Below are positions 1 to 8,854 of a DNA stretch of 64,000 nt, piece after piece. Numbering within the stretch: position 1 is the first letter of the stretch; every line of letters starts with the position of its first letter. The translations under genes were made by a program, and so were the position numbers. The stretch comes from Thermalbibacter longus. Its GTDB lineage: Bacteria > Chloroflexota > Chloroflexia > Thermomicrobiales > Thermomicrobiaceae. The notes below the pieces were generated by a model that saw only the letters and a program-made list of their open reading frames with translations, was not told the origin of the DNA and searched no databases. Location of the stretch: NCBI RefSeq assembly GCF_023806485.1, contig NZ_JAMSLR010000001.1:248001-312000 (forward strand). The letters run 5' to 3'.

Positions 1-284
1 GCGAACCCAGCGAATGCGAGCGCGATAGTCCCGGTGCCGAACAGACCGCAGCCGATCACCATCGAGCGGCGGAAGCCCAGCCGGGGTAGCAACAGTCCAG
101 TAGGGAGATCCGCGAGCAGGGTGCCGATCCAGGCGGCCGACACGACGAGTCCAGCGAGGCCGTAAGAGCCGCCGAACTCCAATGCGTACAGGGGCAGGAT
201 GGGTACCATCACGCCCTGCCCGAATGCGAGCAGGACAGTGGGCAGGTAAACTGGGAGGAGAAGCCGCTGGTGCTCTCGCTGCAT
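1..284 (-). CDS. MFS transporter, N-terminal part (runs off the left edge)
   Basis: This gene is cut by the window edge, so only about the first 94 residues are visible. The start ATG at 284 is preceded by GGAGGG five bases upstream. The translation begins MQREHQRLLLPVYLPTVLLA and gives hydrophobic helices followed by DLPTGLLLPRLGFRRS, which matches the cytoplasmic loop 2-3 motif A (DxPxGxxxxRxGxRR) of major facilitator superfamily permeases. The protein is therefore a multi-pass inner-membrane carrier. The substrate cannot be told from this fragment, and the downstream part of the gene lies outside the window. Confidence 0.8.
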   Translation of the reverse strand, partial: MQREHQRLLLPVYLPTVLLAFGQGVMVPILPLYALEFGGSYGLAGLVVSAAWIGTLLADLPTGLLLPRLGFRRSMVIGCGLFGTGTIALAFAGF

Positions 285-421
285 CCAGCCCTCCGCGCGG
301 ACGGCGTCCTGCAGTCGCAGGCGCCACGCCGGACAACCAATCCCGCGACGCCCTGGCCGCGTTCCGTATGCTACCAGATCGCCGGTGAAAGCGACGCTCG
401 CCAGCGAGACCGGGAGGCAGT

Positions 422-1561
422 ATGACAGGTCCGATTGCTCGACGCGTCTTCACCGATCAGGAATTCGCGCGGCGCTGGCAGTCCCTGCGGCGCATTCTGA
501 CCGACCATCAGGTCGATCTCGCTGTGCTGGTGGACGCCGACACGATCTATTACCTGACCGGCTTCGCCGGCTCGGGTTCCGCGTTTCAGGCACTGCTCGT
601 ACCGATGGATAACGAACCGGTCCATCTGTTGAGGTACACTGAGGAGTTGTCCTTTCTCAGCACATCCTGGCTCGATGTACCAGCGTTCTACAACGACTGG
701 GATAATCCGGTGGTGCTGGCCGCCCGGCTGGCCAGGAAGCTCGTGCCGCGACTGCGGCGGGTCGGCATCGAGAAAGCGTCGTACCACCTCGCTGCGCGCC
801 GGTATGAGCAGCTTATGGCCGAGTGGCCGGGCGCCCTCGGGGTTGATCTCTCGGATGCGATCGGCTGGCTCCGGCTCGTGAAGTCCCCCGAAGAGATCGA
901 GCAGCACCGGCAGGCTGCCATAGCCGTTCAGCGGGGCCTGGAGACCGGCGTTGCGGCTGTCCGTGCCGGCGTGCGCGAGCGGGAGATCGCTGCAGCCCTG
1001 GCCGGCACACTCGTTCGCGCGGGAGCCGACACGTTGTTTCCCGGCACCATCGTCTCTGGGGAGCGACTGCGCGACGTCGATGGTCGACTCGGTGACCGCA
1101 CCCTGCAACATGGCGATCTGGTACGAATGGAGATGACCAACAGCGTGAATCGCTACTGGGCGCGGCTGACCAGGATGGTGTCAGTGGGTCCTCCCTCCGC
1201 CGAGATGGCTGAGCTATACGAGCAGGTGCGGCTCGCGCAGGAAGAGCAGATCACGCGTCTGGTTCCGGGCGCGATCCCCTCAGAGCTCGACGCGTTCGTT
1301 CGGTCCAAGCTGCCGATTGGGCTCTGGACCATGCAGCTCTCGGGCTATGCGCTCGCCTGCCATGAGTGCCGGATCGGGTGGAGCGAGCTCGACCGCTTCT
1401 GGATCGTTCGCGACGAGTATCGACCGCTGGCTGCCGGCATGGTCTTCCATATGGTGCTCACTGCCGGTCCTGGTCTATCGGTCGGCGATACCGTCGTCGT
1501 GACCGAGCAGGGTGGCCGGTATCTGACAACGTACCCTCGCGATCTCATCGTCGTCGAGTGA
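422..1561 (+). CDS. M24 (creatinase/Xaa-Pro aminopeptidase fold) family protein
   Basis: The 379-residue protein has the two-domain plan of the M24 family: a creatinase N-terminal domain (VDLAVLVDADTIYYLTGFAG) and a C-terminal pita-bread domain. GGAGG lies just before the ATG. In metallopeptidases of this family the segment after 'GDLV' carries two metal-binding aspartates and ends in D-x-T-R. Here it reads GDLVRMEMTNSVNRYWARLTR, without either aspartate. This suggests a non-metal member, as in creatinase-type hydrolases, rather than a true aminopeptidase. It stands alone, divergent from the MFS gene. The substrate is unknown. Confidence 0.8.
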   Translation: MTGPIARRVFTDQEFARRWQSLRRILTDHQVDLAVLVDADTIYYLTGFAGSGSAFQALLVPMDNEPVHLLRYTEELSFLSTSWLDVPAFYNDWDNPVVLAARLARKLVPRLRRVGIEKASYHLAARRYEQLMAEWPGALGVDLSDAIGWLRLVKSPEEIEQHRQAAIAVQRGLETGVAAVRAGVREREIAAALAGTLVRAGADTLFPGTIVSGERLRDVDGRLGDRTLQHGDLVRMEMTNSVNRYWARLTRMVSVGPPSAEMAELYEQVRLAQEEQITRLVPGAIPSELDAFVRSKLPIGLWTMQLSGYALACHECRIGWSELDRFWIVRDEYRPLAAGMVFHMVLTAGPGLSVGDTVVVTEQGGRYLTTYPRDLIVVE

Positions 1562-1623
1562 AGGGGAATTTCCCTCGTCCATCAGATTCCCCGGGGCACG
1601 TCGGCCTGAGGCTTCTCGCCTCC

Positions 1624-2739
1624 CTATTCCAAGGCGAGGCTGCCCGTCTTCAATCCGGAACCCGTCAGCACGATCACCGCCTCGCCGGCGGGCATCGGCC
1701 GGCCGCGCGCGACGGCTTGGCGGAACGCTGCCGCACCGAGCGCAGCGGTGGGCTCGACGTAGAGTCCCTGTCGCCAGAGCTGGCGGAGCGTGTCCACCAG
1801 CGAGTCTTCATCGATCGCCTCGACCCACCCATCGCTCCGGCGGATAGCCGCCAGCATCTGGCGCCCTCGCGGTGGCGCGGCGATCCGAGCACCCTCAGCC
1901 AGGGTGGTCGCTGGAGCGACCGGTGACACGTCTGGTTCCCCGCGCTCGAACGCCTGCACGAGCGGCGCGCAGGCGAGCGGCTGAGCCGCAACGAGTTTCG
2001 GGTACGGTCCGGGAAGGGCCTGGCAGGCCCGCCAGGCGCCGATGAGCAAGCTCCCTCCGCCGACTGGCAGAAAGCAGGCACTCGGGAAGCGCCCTCCGAG
2101 CTGCTCCCACACCTCGAGCAGCCACGTCTTCGTTCCCTCGACGAAGACCGGATGCCAGTTGTGGCTCGCATAGGCGGCCGCGGGGTCGGCTGTGGCGGCA
2201 CGCTGGGCAGTCGCGGCAACGCGCTCCCGGGAGCCCTCGACGAGCGTCACCTCTGCGCCGTAGGCGCGTGCCTGGGCCAGCTTGGCTGGTGATGTGGCCG
2301 CCGGCGCGAAGACATGGCATTCGAGCCTGGCGGCAGCGCAGTAGGCAGCGAGCGCGGCGGCGGCGTTGCCGGACGAGTCCACGACCAGTCTCCGGTAGCC
2401 CTGGCAGCGGAGATGGCTCACGAGGACTGCAGCTCCGCGATCCTTGAACGAACCGGTCGGCAGCAAGAAGTCGAGCTTGAACCATACGGGGTGGCCCGAG
2501 AGTTCCCCCGGCACCAGCGGCGTCATCCCCTCGCCGAGCGAGACCGCCTCCGATCGAGCGGTCGGCAGAATCTGCTCGTAGCGCCAGAGCGTGTGCTCGG
2601 CCGGGAGGAGCCGCTGGATATCGAAGAGGTCAGGGCCGCGCAGGATCCAAGCTGCGCCACAGTGCGGGCAGCGCCAGCCGGCGCTGTCCAACGGATCCTC
2701 AGCGCCACAGCGTTCGCAGAGCACCGTCCATCCGCCCAC
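1624..2739 (-). CDS. Threonine synthase-like PLP-dependent enzyme with N-terminal zinc ribbon
   Basis: The protein is about 371 residues. It opens with a CxxC...CxxC zinc ribbon (CERCG, CPHCG) and continues as a fold-type II PLP enzyme. GSFKDRG holds the Schiff-base lysine, DSSGNAAAALAAY binds the PLP phosphate region, and PVGGGSLL is the glycine loop. This layout is typical of threonine synthase and its paralogue cysteate synthase. The GTG at 2739 was chosen because GGGAGGG lies six bases upstream; in-frame GTGs at 2769 and 2724 are possible. No thrA or thrB neighbour is present, so the substrate (phosphohomoserine or phosphoserine-like) is unresolved. Confidence 0.75.
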   Translation of the reverse strand: MGGWTVLCERCGAEDPLDSAGWRCPHCGAAWILRGPDLFDIQRLLPAEHTLWRYEQILPTARSEAVSLGEGMTPLVPGELSGHPVWFKLDFLLPTGSFKDRGAAVLVSHLRCQGYRRLVVDSSGNAAAALAAYCAAARLECHVFAPAATSPAKLAQARAYGAEVTLVEGSRERVAATAQRAATADPAAAYASHNWHPVFVEGTKTWLLEVWEQLGGRFPSACFLPVGGGSLLIGAWRACQALPGPYPKLVAAQPLACAPLVQAFERGEPDVSPVAPATTLAEGARIAAPPRGRQMLAAIRRSDGWVEAIDEDSLVDTLRQLWRQGLYVEPTAALGAAAFRQAVARGRPMPAGEAVIVLTGSGLKTGSLALE

Positions 2740-2984
2740 GCCTCGCCCTCCCACGGAACCCGATCTCACACGAGCTGTCGCCGGCTACTCGCCTCGACCA
2801 GCATGCACTCTCGAGGCACATGCGCCGCTTCCCAGGCAGCCGTTCTCCGGCCGAGCCGAATGCCCATATCCCCCTGATCGCTCATCCGCGTACAGCACTC
2901 AAGTACCAGGACCTTCGTGCCGAAGAGACTAATGAGAGCAGAACCGTTTCGGTGCACGGACCGTTTGCCGGGTGGGGGCGCGAG

Positions 2985-3233
2985 ATGGATCCACTCGATG
3001 AGTTCGCTACCGACCCAGTCCAGCAGCTTGCGGCGGCGGTGGTCCGCCAGGCGGTCGAGGATGCGGTCCTGAATAACGCAGCGCTTCAGTGGCTCGCCAG
3101 CCCGGCGGCGCTCGGCTGGCTCGCGTTGCTCACGCCGGCCGGGCTGGCCCCACAGGATGTGCAAGAGACTGCACTTCGGGCGGTGCGGCGCCGGCGCGCT
3201 ACCTTGAACCGGCGCTTCGCGCGCGCCGGCTGA
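2985..3233 (+). CDS. Small hypothetical protein (82 aa)
   Basis: The reading frame is open further upstream, but the ATG at 2985 follows a G-rich stretch and begins the part with protein-like composition (MDPLDEFATDPVQQLAAAVV). It has an amphipathic helix and a basic tail (VRRRRATLNRRFARAG). There is no signal peptide or motif I recognise. It lies alone between two minus-strand genes. Its function is unknown, and it could be a spurious frame in GC-rich DNA. Confidence 0.4.
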   Translation: MDPLDEFATDPVQQLAAAVVRQAVEDAVLNNAALQWLASPAALGWLALLTPAGLAPQDVQETALRAVRRRRATLNRRFARAG

Positions 3234-3338
3234 GTCTTGCCTCCCTAGGGTAGTCCTGCTTTCTCCCCGCACCCGGCCGGCTGGTGCCAGGCTACGGCAA
3301 GCCCAGCTCCGGGCGCGCGGGCATGGCTTCATCATGTC

Positions 3339-4409
3339 TCACTCGAAGACAATGATACTGCGCGCGACCTCCCCTGCCCGGAGGGCATCGAAGGCCTGGT
3401 TGATCTCCTCCAGCCGGTACCGGCGGCTGATCAGCTCGTCCAGTTTGATCCGCCCGGCGAGGTATAGATCGACATAGCGTGGGATGTCGACGTGGGGCTG
3501 TACCGATCCGTAGAAGCACCCGACCAGGCTCTTGCCGCTGCGCATGAGACTGGCCGGCAAGCGCACGAAGTCGTCGTCGGCGCCGAAGCCCACCACCACG
3601 GCGACACCGCCGCGACGCACCATCTCGTACGCCTGCTCGATCGTCTTCGAGAAGCCGACGACCTCGAACGCGTAGTCAGCTCCCCGGCCGCCGGTGTAGC
3701 GGCGCACCGCTTCGATCGGGTCTTCCTGCTGCGCGTTCACAACGTGCGTCGCGCCGAACCGGCGAGCGAGCTCCAGCTTGTAGTCGAGCGTGTCGATCGC
3801 GATGATCCTGGCGGCGCCAGCCAGCCAGGCGCCCTGCACCACGTTGAGGCCTACGCCACCGATACCGATAACAGCTACGCTCGATCCGGGCTCGACTCTC
3901 ACGGTCTTGGTCGCTGCCCCGATGCCGGTCGTCACGCCGCAGGCAATCAGCGCCGCCCGATCGATCGGCATCTCGTCGGGGATCGGGACGAGGTTGGTGG
4001 CGTCCACGTTCGCATACTCGGCGAAGGATCCCACGCCGAGCAGCGGGGTCAGGGGCTGCTCACCCTTGCGCAGCCGTACATGGGCCGGAAGCGGCTTCTC
4101 ACAGAGGTGGTCGAGACCCCGGAGGCAGAAGTAGCACTCCCCGCACTTGGAGCCGAAGGCGATGATCACCCGATCGCCGGGCTTGACCCGGGTGACTCCC
4201 GGACCGACGGCTTCGACCACTCCCGCTCCCTCGTGGCCGAGCACGGCGGGGAGAACCAGATAGGTGTCCCGCAGGATGTGGTGCAGGTCGGAGTGGCACA
4301 CGCCGCTCGCCAGGATCCGCACTCGGGCCTCGCCCGGTGCCGGGTCAGTGATCTCCACCTCTTCGATGACCAGGGGAGACCGGCGCTCCCACAGCACGGC
4401 CGCCTTCAC
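3339..4409 (-). CDS. Zinc-dependent alcohol dehydrogenase (medium-chain dehydrogenase family)
   Basis: The GTG at 4409 follows GAAGGAGG at ideal spacing and gives the usual family start MKAAVLWE. The catalytic zinc site is seen in CHSDLHH and [15 protein letters not shown]. The structural zinc loop has four cysteines ([15 protein letters not shown]). A Rossmann motif follows ([15 protein letters not shown]). The enzyme should oxidise a primary or secondary alcohol, or reduce an aldehyde, with NAD(P) in the cytosol. The sequence is close to the formaldehyde/S-hydroxymethyl and aryl-alcohol dehydrogenase branch, but the substrate cannot be fixed. Length (356 aa) is normal. Confidence 0.88.
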   Translation of the reverse strand: MKAAVLWERRSPLVIEEVEITDPAPGEARVRILASGVCHSDLHHILRDTYLVLPAVLGHEGAGVVEAVGPGVTRVKPGDRVIIAFGSKCGECYFCLRGLDHLCEKPLPAHVRLRKGEQPLTPLLGVGSFAEYANVDATNLVPIPDEMPIDRAALIACGVTTGIGAATKTVRVEPGSSVAVIGIGGVGLNVVQGAWLAGAARIIAIDTLDYKLELARRFGATHVVNAQQEDPIEAVRRYTGGRGADYAFEVVGFSKTIEQAYEMVRRGGVAVVVGFGADDDFVRLPASLMRSGKSLVGCFYGSVQPHVDIPRYVDLYLAGRIKLDELISRRYRLEEINQAFDALRAGEVARSIIVFE

Positions 4410-4490
4410 CTCACCGCCTCCTTCGCTGTTGCGGTACCGCTGTTGCGTCCATGCTAGCTGGCTGCTGGCCATTCGTAAAGCGGCGCGTCG

Positions 4491-5558
4491 CTACTGGTAG
4501 ATCACCACATCCGGCTGCGGCGTCAATGCCACCACCTGTTCCGGCATCATCAGATCCAGGTCTTGCGCGTAGAACAATTTGAAACCGCCGTGCTCAGCAC
4601 CATCGGCACGGACGAACTGCTCGTAATTGGCGACCTTCTGTTCGGACCGGCCGAAGCCATCCTGATCGATAACCAGGTCGACGTTAGGGAAGTCCTGAAT
4701 CTCGCTCTTCTTGCGAATCATGCTGGGCACAAACTGATGGACAATGAGGATTTTGTCGGGGAGCCGGTGCTCTTCGACCAGTCGTTGCAGCATCTCCTGC
4801 GCGCGGTTGATGTCCGACGCGTCAACTCCACCGACGATCGTACCCGGCGCATGATCCGGACCGGTAGCGAACTCGGGATCGAGTGCCAGGTGCACGCGCG
4901 GCTGCTCGAGGTACCCGAGGATGCGCGATAGCTCGGCATCGACGGTGCTGTGCCCGAGCTGGATGTCGAGAAAGACCAGGAGGTCGTGCTGCTCGGCGGC
5001 GGCCAGATAGCGGCGCAACGTTTCCTCGGGCATCCGAGCCAGGTACGAGCCATCAGCGGTCGGGTTCGCCTGCGCTACCGCGTAGATCAGATGTAGAGCC
5101 GGGGCGACCGCGCGCGGTCCGTTCACAGCGTCGTAGGCCGCAGCCTGCTCTAGGAGCTTCGGTATGACCTCCTCCGGCTCGCCACTGCCGAGCACGCCCA
5201 TGCGTGGCTCCCCCGGGTAGCCGTAGAGGGAGACGACCTGGCAACTCTGGAAGAGCGAACCCGGCCCGGCTGGCTGGAGGACGAGCGGCGGGCTTTCAGT
5301 TCTCGCGCCAGGAGCGTCGGAGCGCGGCTGGTAGCAGTGGGCGAGAGGGAGTGGCGGCGGCGTGGGAGTCGGAAGTGGGGTCGGAGATGGGGTGGGCGTG
5401 GGAGTCGGCATCGCGGTGGGCGTCGGGGCATCGTGGGGCACCCCCGGACTTCCCGCCGAATCACCGCTTGCTGTCGGCGGGGCTGGCCGTCCGGGGTCCA
5501 CACGACATCCGGCGAGGATTAGGATGAGGATCGCGATGATCTGGTGCCATCGACTCAC
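4491..5558 (-). CDS. Secreted lipoprotein with proline/threonine-rich linker
   Basis: The 355-residue protein has a lipoprotein signal peptide (IIAILILILAGC, lipobox LAGC with Cys18). A low-complexity stretch of Pro-Thr repeats at residues 45-70 follows, and then a globular domain of about 270 residues. The repeats should act as a flexible spacer between the membrane anchor and the domain. The domain has alternating hydrophobic strands with acidic ends (LVFLDIQLG, VHLALDPEF, KILIVHQF, VDLVIDQDGFG), which suggests a TIM-barrel, hydrolase-like fold. I do not recognise a named family with certainty. Confidence 0.7.
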   Translation of the reverse strand: MSRWHQIIAILILILAGCRVDPGRPAPPTASGDSAGSPGVPHDAPTPTAMPTPTPTPSPTPLPTPTPPPLPLAHCYQPRSDAPGARTESPPLVLQPAGPGSLFQSCQVVSLYGYPGEPRMGVLGSGEPEEVIPKLLEQAAAYDAVNGPRAVAPALHLIYAVAQANPTADGSYLARMPEETLRRYLAAAEQHDLLVFLDIQLGHSTVDAELSRILGYLEQPRVHLALDPEFATGPDHAPGTIVGGVDASDINRAQEMLQRLVEEHRLPDKILIVHQFVPSMIRKKSEIQDFPNVDLVIDQDGFGRSEQKVANYEQFVRADGAEHGGFKLFYAQDLDLMMPEQVVALTPQPDVVIYQ

Positions 5559-5643
5559 GCGCTGGTCCTCTCCGCTCAGCCTCGCGCCTTGGAACGCAAC
5601 GCCGCAAGGCTAGCCCAGAGAGCGCCGTGAGCCAACTGCACGT

Positions 5644-6516
5644 TTACCCTGCTGGAGTGAAGGCTGCCACGATCATCCCGTAGTAGCTGGGCGCCTCATA
5701 GCTGAGCACCTCGCCGCGCATGGGTACGCGGCGCATCGCGCCAGCGAGCATGAGCGTCTGCCAGAGGCCGTCGATCGCTGCATTGGCGACCTGCTCCTCT
5801 GGAAGGTCGATGAGCCGGCCTGGATCGTTGTCGCGCAGGGCCGCCACCACGAGCTCGTCGACGACGGCTGCGTCCGGGTGGAAGCCGTACGGGCCGTCGG
5901 CTCGGTGCGTGTGTGCCCAGTCGCAGGAAGCGATGAACGCGACGCGCCGGCCGTCACGAGCAGCAGCCTCGGCGATGGCTTCCCCGAAGGTGACCATGGC
6001 GGCCCGCGGGAGCGCGCGTGACGGTGTGGCGATGACGACTGGGGGGCCGGAGTCCTCTTCAGGACGCGGAGCCAGAACATCCCCGTAGCCGGCCAAGTTA
6101 CGGTCGTGGCCGAGGAACCAGAGCGGCGTGATGGTTCCCCAGTCGAGCGGAATCACGCTCTGGTCGCGCCGGTTGCCAGCGAAACCGGCCAGAGCGATCG
6201 GTAGGCCCATCTCCCGAGCGGTCGCGGCGATCGAGTCGGTGAGGCGGCCGTCGACCGGCACGTTCATCTCGACCTGGCGCCCGTGCCAGCGCAGGGTCCC
6301 AGCGCCTCGAGCCACGTTGGCCAGGCAGATAGTGCCATCCACCCGGACGCCATGCGGCGTGGCTACGACCAGCACCTCGGGCCGCGCGGCGGCACAGCGT
6401 CGCCCCAGCTCTTGCATCGCGGCGCGCGTGGCCAGTGCCCCTTCCGCGTCCTCGCTGAGTTCGGGGATGATCGGGAATCCATGAGGAGCGACCGCAGCGA
6501 AGACGAGACCAGCCAT
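5644..6516 (-). CDS. Class III extradiol dioxygenase, LigB subunit family
   Basis: The ATG at 6516 follows a G-rich Shine-Dalgarno sequence, GGAGGGGGG. The 290-residue protein shows the LigB-fold pattern: a histidine-bearing first strand (AAVAPHGFPIIPEL), a central VVATPHGVRVDG and a late CDWAHTHRADGPYGF. These histidines fit the non-haem Fe(II) site of extradiol ring-cleavage and AMMECR/MEMO-related proteins. It may cleave a catechol-type ring, but no aromatic catabolic operon surrounds it, so an alternative substrate or a MEMO-like role is possible. Confidence 0.75.
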   Translation of the reverse strand: MAGLVFAAVAPHGFPIIPELSEDAEGALATRAAMQELGRRCAAARPEVLVVATPHGVRVDGTICLANVARGAGTLRWHGRQVEMNVPVDGRLTDSIAATAREMGLPIALAGFAGNRRDQSVIPLDWGTITPLWFLGHDRNLAGYGDVLAPRPEEDSGPPVVIATPSRALPRAAMVTFGEAIAEAAARDGRRVAFIASCDWAHTHRADGPYGFHPDAAVVDELVVAALRDNDPGRLIDLPEEQVANAAIDGLWQTLMLAGAMRRVPMRGEVLSYEAPSYYGMIVAAFTPAG

Positions 6517-6740
6517 CGTTTCCCCCCTCCGTCGGTGCGTCCTACTCACACCGCGGCAGTATGGCCGAGGGTTCGGATGCCGTCAAATGAGGACGCCATG
6601 GATTGATACGAGCCACTGGCCAGGAGCGTCACTGATCGGGCCCTCAATGACGGGGGATAACTCGACCGGCCGCGGGTTCAGCGCCAGCGTTCGGGGTAGC
6701 CTAGCAGATTTCGCTGGGCTGGCAGCCGGAGTGCCGCGAT

Positions 6741-7049
6741 TCAGGGCATCGCGCGGAAGCGGACGCGCTGGCTCGCGAAGTCGAGGAGGACAGCTTCGAT
6801 GGCGAAGACAGCGGCTGGCACAGCCGGGTCCGGCAGAAGCAGCGAGAGGAGCGCCCACAGGCCCGTTGTTAGTCCGAGAATTCCGGTACAGATGAGTGTC
6901 CAAATACTGATCAGCCGGCCACGCGATCGAGCAATCATCAGCACGCGGCGTTGCCCGGAGAGCGACCGTGATGCCCGGCGAGAAAGCACAAGGCCGCCAA
7001 AAGAGACGAGGAGCACGATCGAGAGCATCCGGTCTGGCGAGAGCTCCAT
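6741..7049 (-). CDS. Small membrane protein (102 aa)
   Basis: The ATG at 7049 follows GAAGGAGC. The translation MELSPDRMLSIVLLVSFGGL starts with a hydrophobic segment, has a basic middle (SRRASRSLSGQRRVLMIARSRGR), and then two more hydrophobic stretches (WTLICTGILGLTTGLWALLSLLLP and AAVFAIEAVLLDF). It is predicted to be an inner-membrane protein with about three helices. No family is recognised. It ends downstream of the cysteine dioxygenase gene on the same strand. Confidence 0.6.
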   Translation of the reverse strand: MELSPDRMLSIVLLVSFGGLVLSRRASRSLSGQRRVLMIARSRGRLISIWTLICTGILGLTTGLWALLSLLLPDPAVPAAVFAIEAVLLDFASQRVRFRAMP

Positions 7050-7233
7050 TGTGCTGCTCCTTCTAAAAATTGGTAATTGGCAGCCGGCAACGAAGAATCT
7101 CCGACACCAATGCTGATGTAACGATCGACGGAGCTCGTCGCTATGACCGAGAAGTCCTGGTAGACACCAGGAATTCCCGTTCAGCCTCCGACCGGCCGGT
7201 TTGGCGTGCTGGCGCTCTGATGCCTGCCGCCCG

Positions 7234-7806
7234 CTACATCGTTCGACCAGTGACGGCCTCGACCGTGCCGCGTTCGGGGTCGAAGATATGCCGGTGTTGC
7301 CGAGATAGGTCGGCGCCCAGGACATGCAGTGAGTAACTCGGTTCCGCACCGACGGTCTCGATCCGGTGGATATCGTCGGGAGGCATGAGCGGGTACACCG
7401 CACCCTGCTCGAGCACCGTGTCCTCGATGACTTCGAGGACAGCGCGGCCTGGCTGGCTGCCGTCGTCCAGCCGGCGGTAGCGGGTGGTGCGCTGCTTACC
7501 GCGACAGACGCCGATAATTCCCCAGGTCACGTGGTCGTGGACCGGGGTGGGCTGGCCAGGGGCGAACTCGACCATGTAGATCTGCAGAGATCCGTCCGGG
7601 GCGCGATAGTAGACGTGCCGTGGTCTGCCGTTCTCTGGCTCGGCCCGGTAGCGCTCGTCGAACAACCTCTCGTCCCGGACGACTCTCTCGACTAGCGGTC
7701 GTAACCGTTCGATGACGCGCGCTCGATCGTCACCGCACTCTGCCATCACCGCCCGCGCGTCCGCGACGAAGTCCTCGATCGTGTAGGTGCTCGCTGGCTC
7801 TCTCAT
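7234..7806 (-). CDS. Cysteine dioxygenase type I family protein (thiol dioxygenase cupin)
   Basis: This 190-residue cupin carries the three-histidine iron site of thiol dioxygenases: H90 and H92 in TPVHDHVTWG and H147 in MPPDDIHRIE. SYSLHVLGADL in the last strand is typical of the cysteine dioxygenase family. It should oxidise cysteine, or the related 3-mercaptopropionate, to the sulfinic acid with O2 in the cytosol. The sequence alone does not separate these two substrates. It is a monocistronic gene read divergently from the HAD hydrolase. Confidence 0.85.
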   Translation of the reverse strand: MREPASTYTIEDFVADARAVMAECGDDRARVIERLRPLVERVVRDERLFDERYRAEPENGRPRHVYYRAPDGSLQIYMVEFAPGQPTPVHDHVTWGIIGVCRGKQRTTRYRRLDDGSQPGRAVLEVIEDTVLEQGAVYPLMPPDDIHRIETVGAEPSYSLHVLGADLSRQHRHIFDPERGTVEAVTGRTM

Positions 7807-7948
7807 CTCTCTACCTCCGCTCAGTAGCGCGCCGCTTCAACAGTCTAGCCGAACGCGGCTCTCCCTCGAGCCCTCTGCATCGTAGCGCTTGACGGCTCCT
7901 CTGTGCCTGCGTAGGCTTGCTGACTGTACCGGAGGGATAGGCAAAGCC

Positions 7949-8656
7949 GTGCGCGCTGGGCAACGCTCGGGACCCTCGCTGAAGCTCGTTCTCTTCGACC
8001 TCGACGATACTCTATGCGATCAGGCCACCTCGTTCCGGCGACGTGTCGAACGCGCCGTTCAAGCTGCGCTCGCCGGAGAGCGTCATAGCGACACCGAGGC
8101 GATCATCGAGCGCGTTGTGACCGGGGCGCTGATGCGGACTGAAGACCTGGTGGAGGTGCTCGCCGAGTTCGGCCTGGCCGACTCCTGGCGAATCGAGCGC
8201 GCGATCGAGGCGTACATCAGTGATCGCTTCATCGACCTCTGCCTCTTCGATGAGGCGCTCGAGGTCGTCAGAGCCGTGCAGCAGCGCGTGCTGACCGGGC
8301 TGGTGACCAACGGGCCGAGCCAGATCCAGCGCGAGAAGCTGCACCGCCTCGGAATCGCCGATCTCTTCCCGATCGTCATCATCTCTGAAGAGGTCGGGGT
8401 GGCGAAGCCTGATCCAGCGGTCTTTCGGCTCGCCCTCGACCGCGCGGGTGTACCGGCGTCGCAATCTGCCTTTGTCGGCGACAACCCCGCCGTAGACATC
8501 GCTGGAGCGCAGGCAGCCGGGCTGATGAGCATCTGGTACAACCGCCAGGGCCGGCCCTGGCCGGGGGGACCGCCTCCCGATGCCGAAGTGCAGGCGCTTG
8601 GAGAGTTGCTGCCACTGCTCTTTCCGGACGAGCGGCGCGTTTCTCGGCTGGGATAG
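7949..8656 (+). CDS. HAD-family hydrolase
   Basis: The GTG at 7949 is preceded by GGAGGG and gives about 235 residues. The haloacid dehalogenase motifs are all present: motif I LVLFDLDDTLCD with the two catalytic aspartates, motif II LVTNGP, motif III lysine in GVAKPDPAVF, and motif IV FVGDNPAVDIAGAQAAG. A helical cap lies between motifs I and II. It is probably a phosphatase of small phosphorylated metabolites (YjjG/PhoG-like). It sits directly upstream of ispH on the same strand, about 200 bases away. Confidence 0.85.
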   Translation: MRAGQRSGPSLKLVLFDLDDTLCDQATSFRRRVERAVQAALAGERHSDTEAIIERVVTGALMRTEDLVEVLAEFGLADSWRIERAIEAYISDRFIDLCLFDEALEVVRAVQQRVLTGLVTNGPSQIQREKLHRLGIADLFPIVIISEEVGVAKPDPAVFRLALDRAGVPASQSAFVGDNPAVDIAGAQAAGLMSIWYNRQGRPWPGGPPPDAEVQALGELLPLLFPDERRVSRLG

Positions 8657-8854
8657 CTAGGCAGAGCGCCTACGCTGCTGCCCCGGTATACTCTATCCGG
8701 TGGCGAAGCTCGCCGGTGCTCCCGCTGGCGCTTTGCTTCACCTGGTCTCCTGCCAGGGGGAGCCGAACGCAGGCGGAGGTGCTGGCTGAGAGCCTTCTCA
8801 GCGGCTGCGACTCGAGGACGACCCGGCGAGGGCCGCGGGTGGAAGTAGGGAGCG

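Noticed and set aside
371-1111. Long minus-strand frame opposite the M24 gene
   Set aside because: It is antisense to a well-supported protein, has no ribosome site or recognisable pattern, and long frames are common opposite GC-rich genes.
8657-8854. ispH leader considered as a TPP or other riboswitch because of GGCTGAGAG
   Set aside because: The rest of the TPP consensus is missing, and no other aptamer core could be matched.
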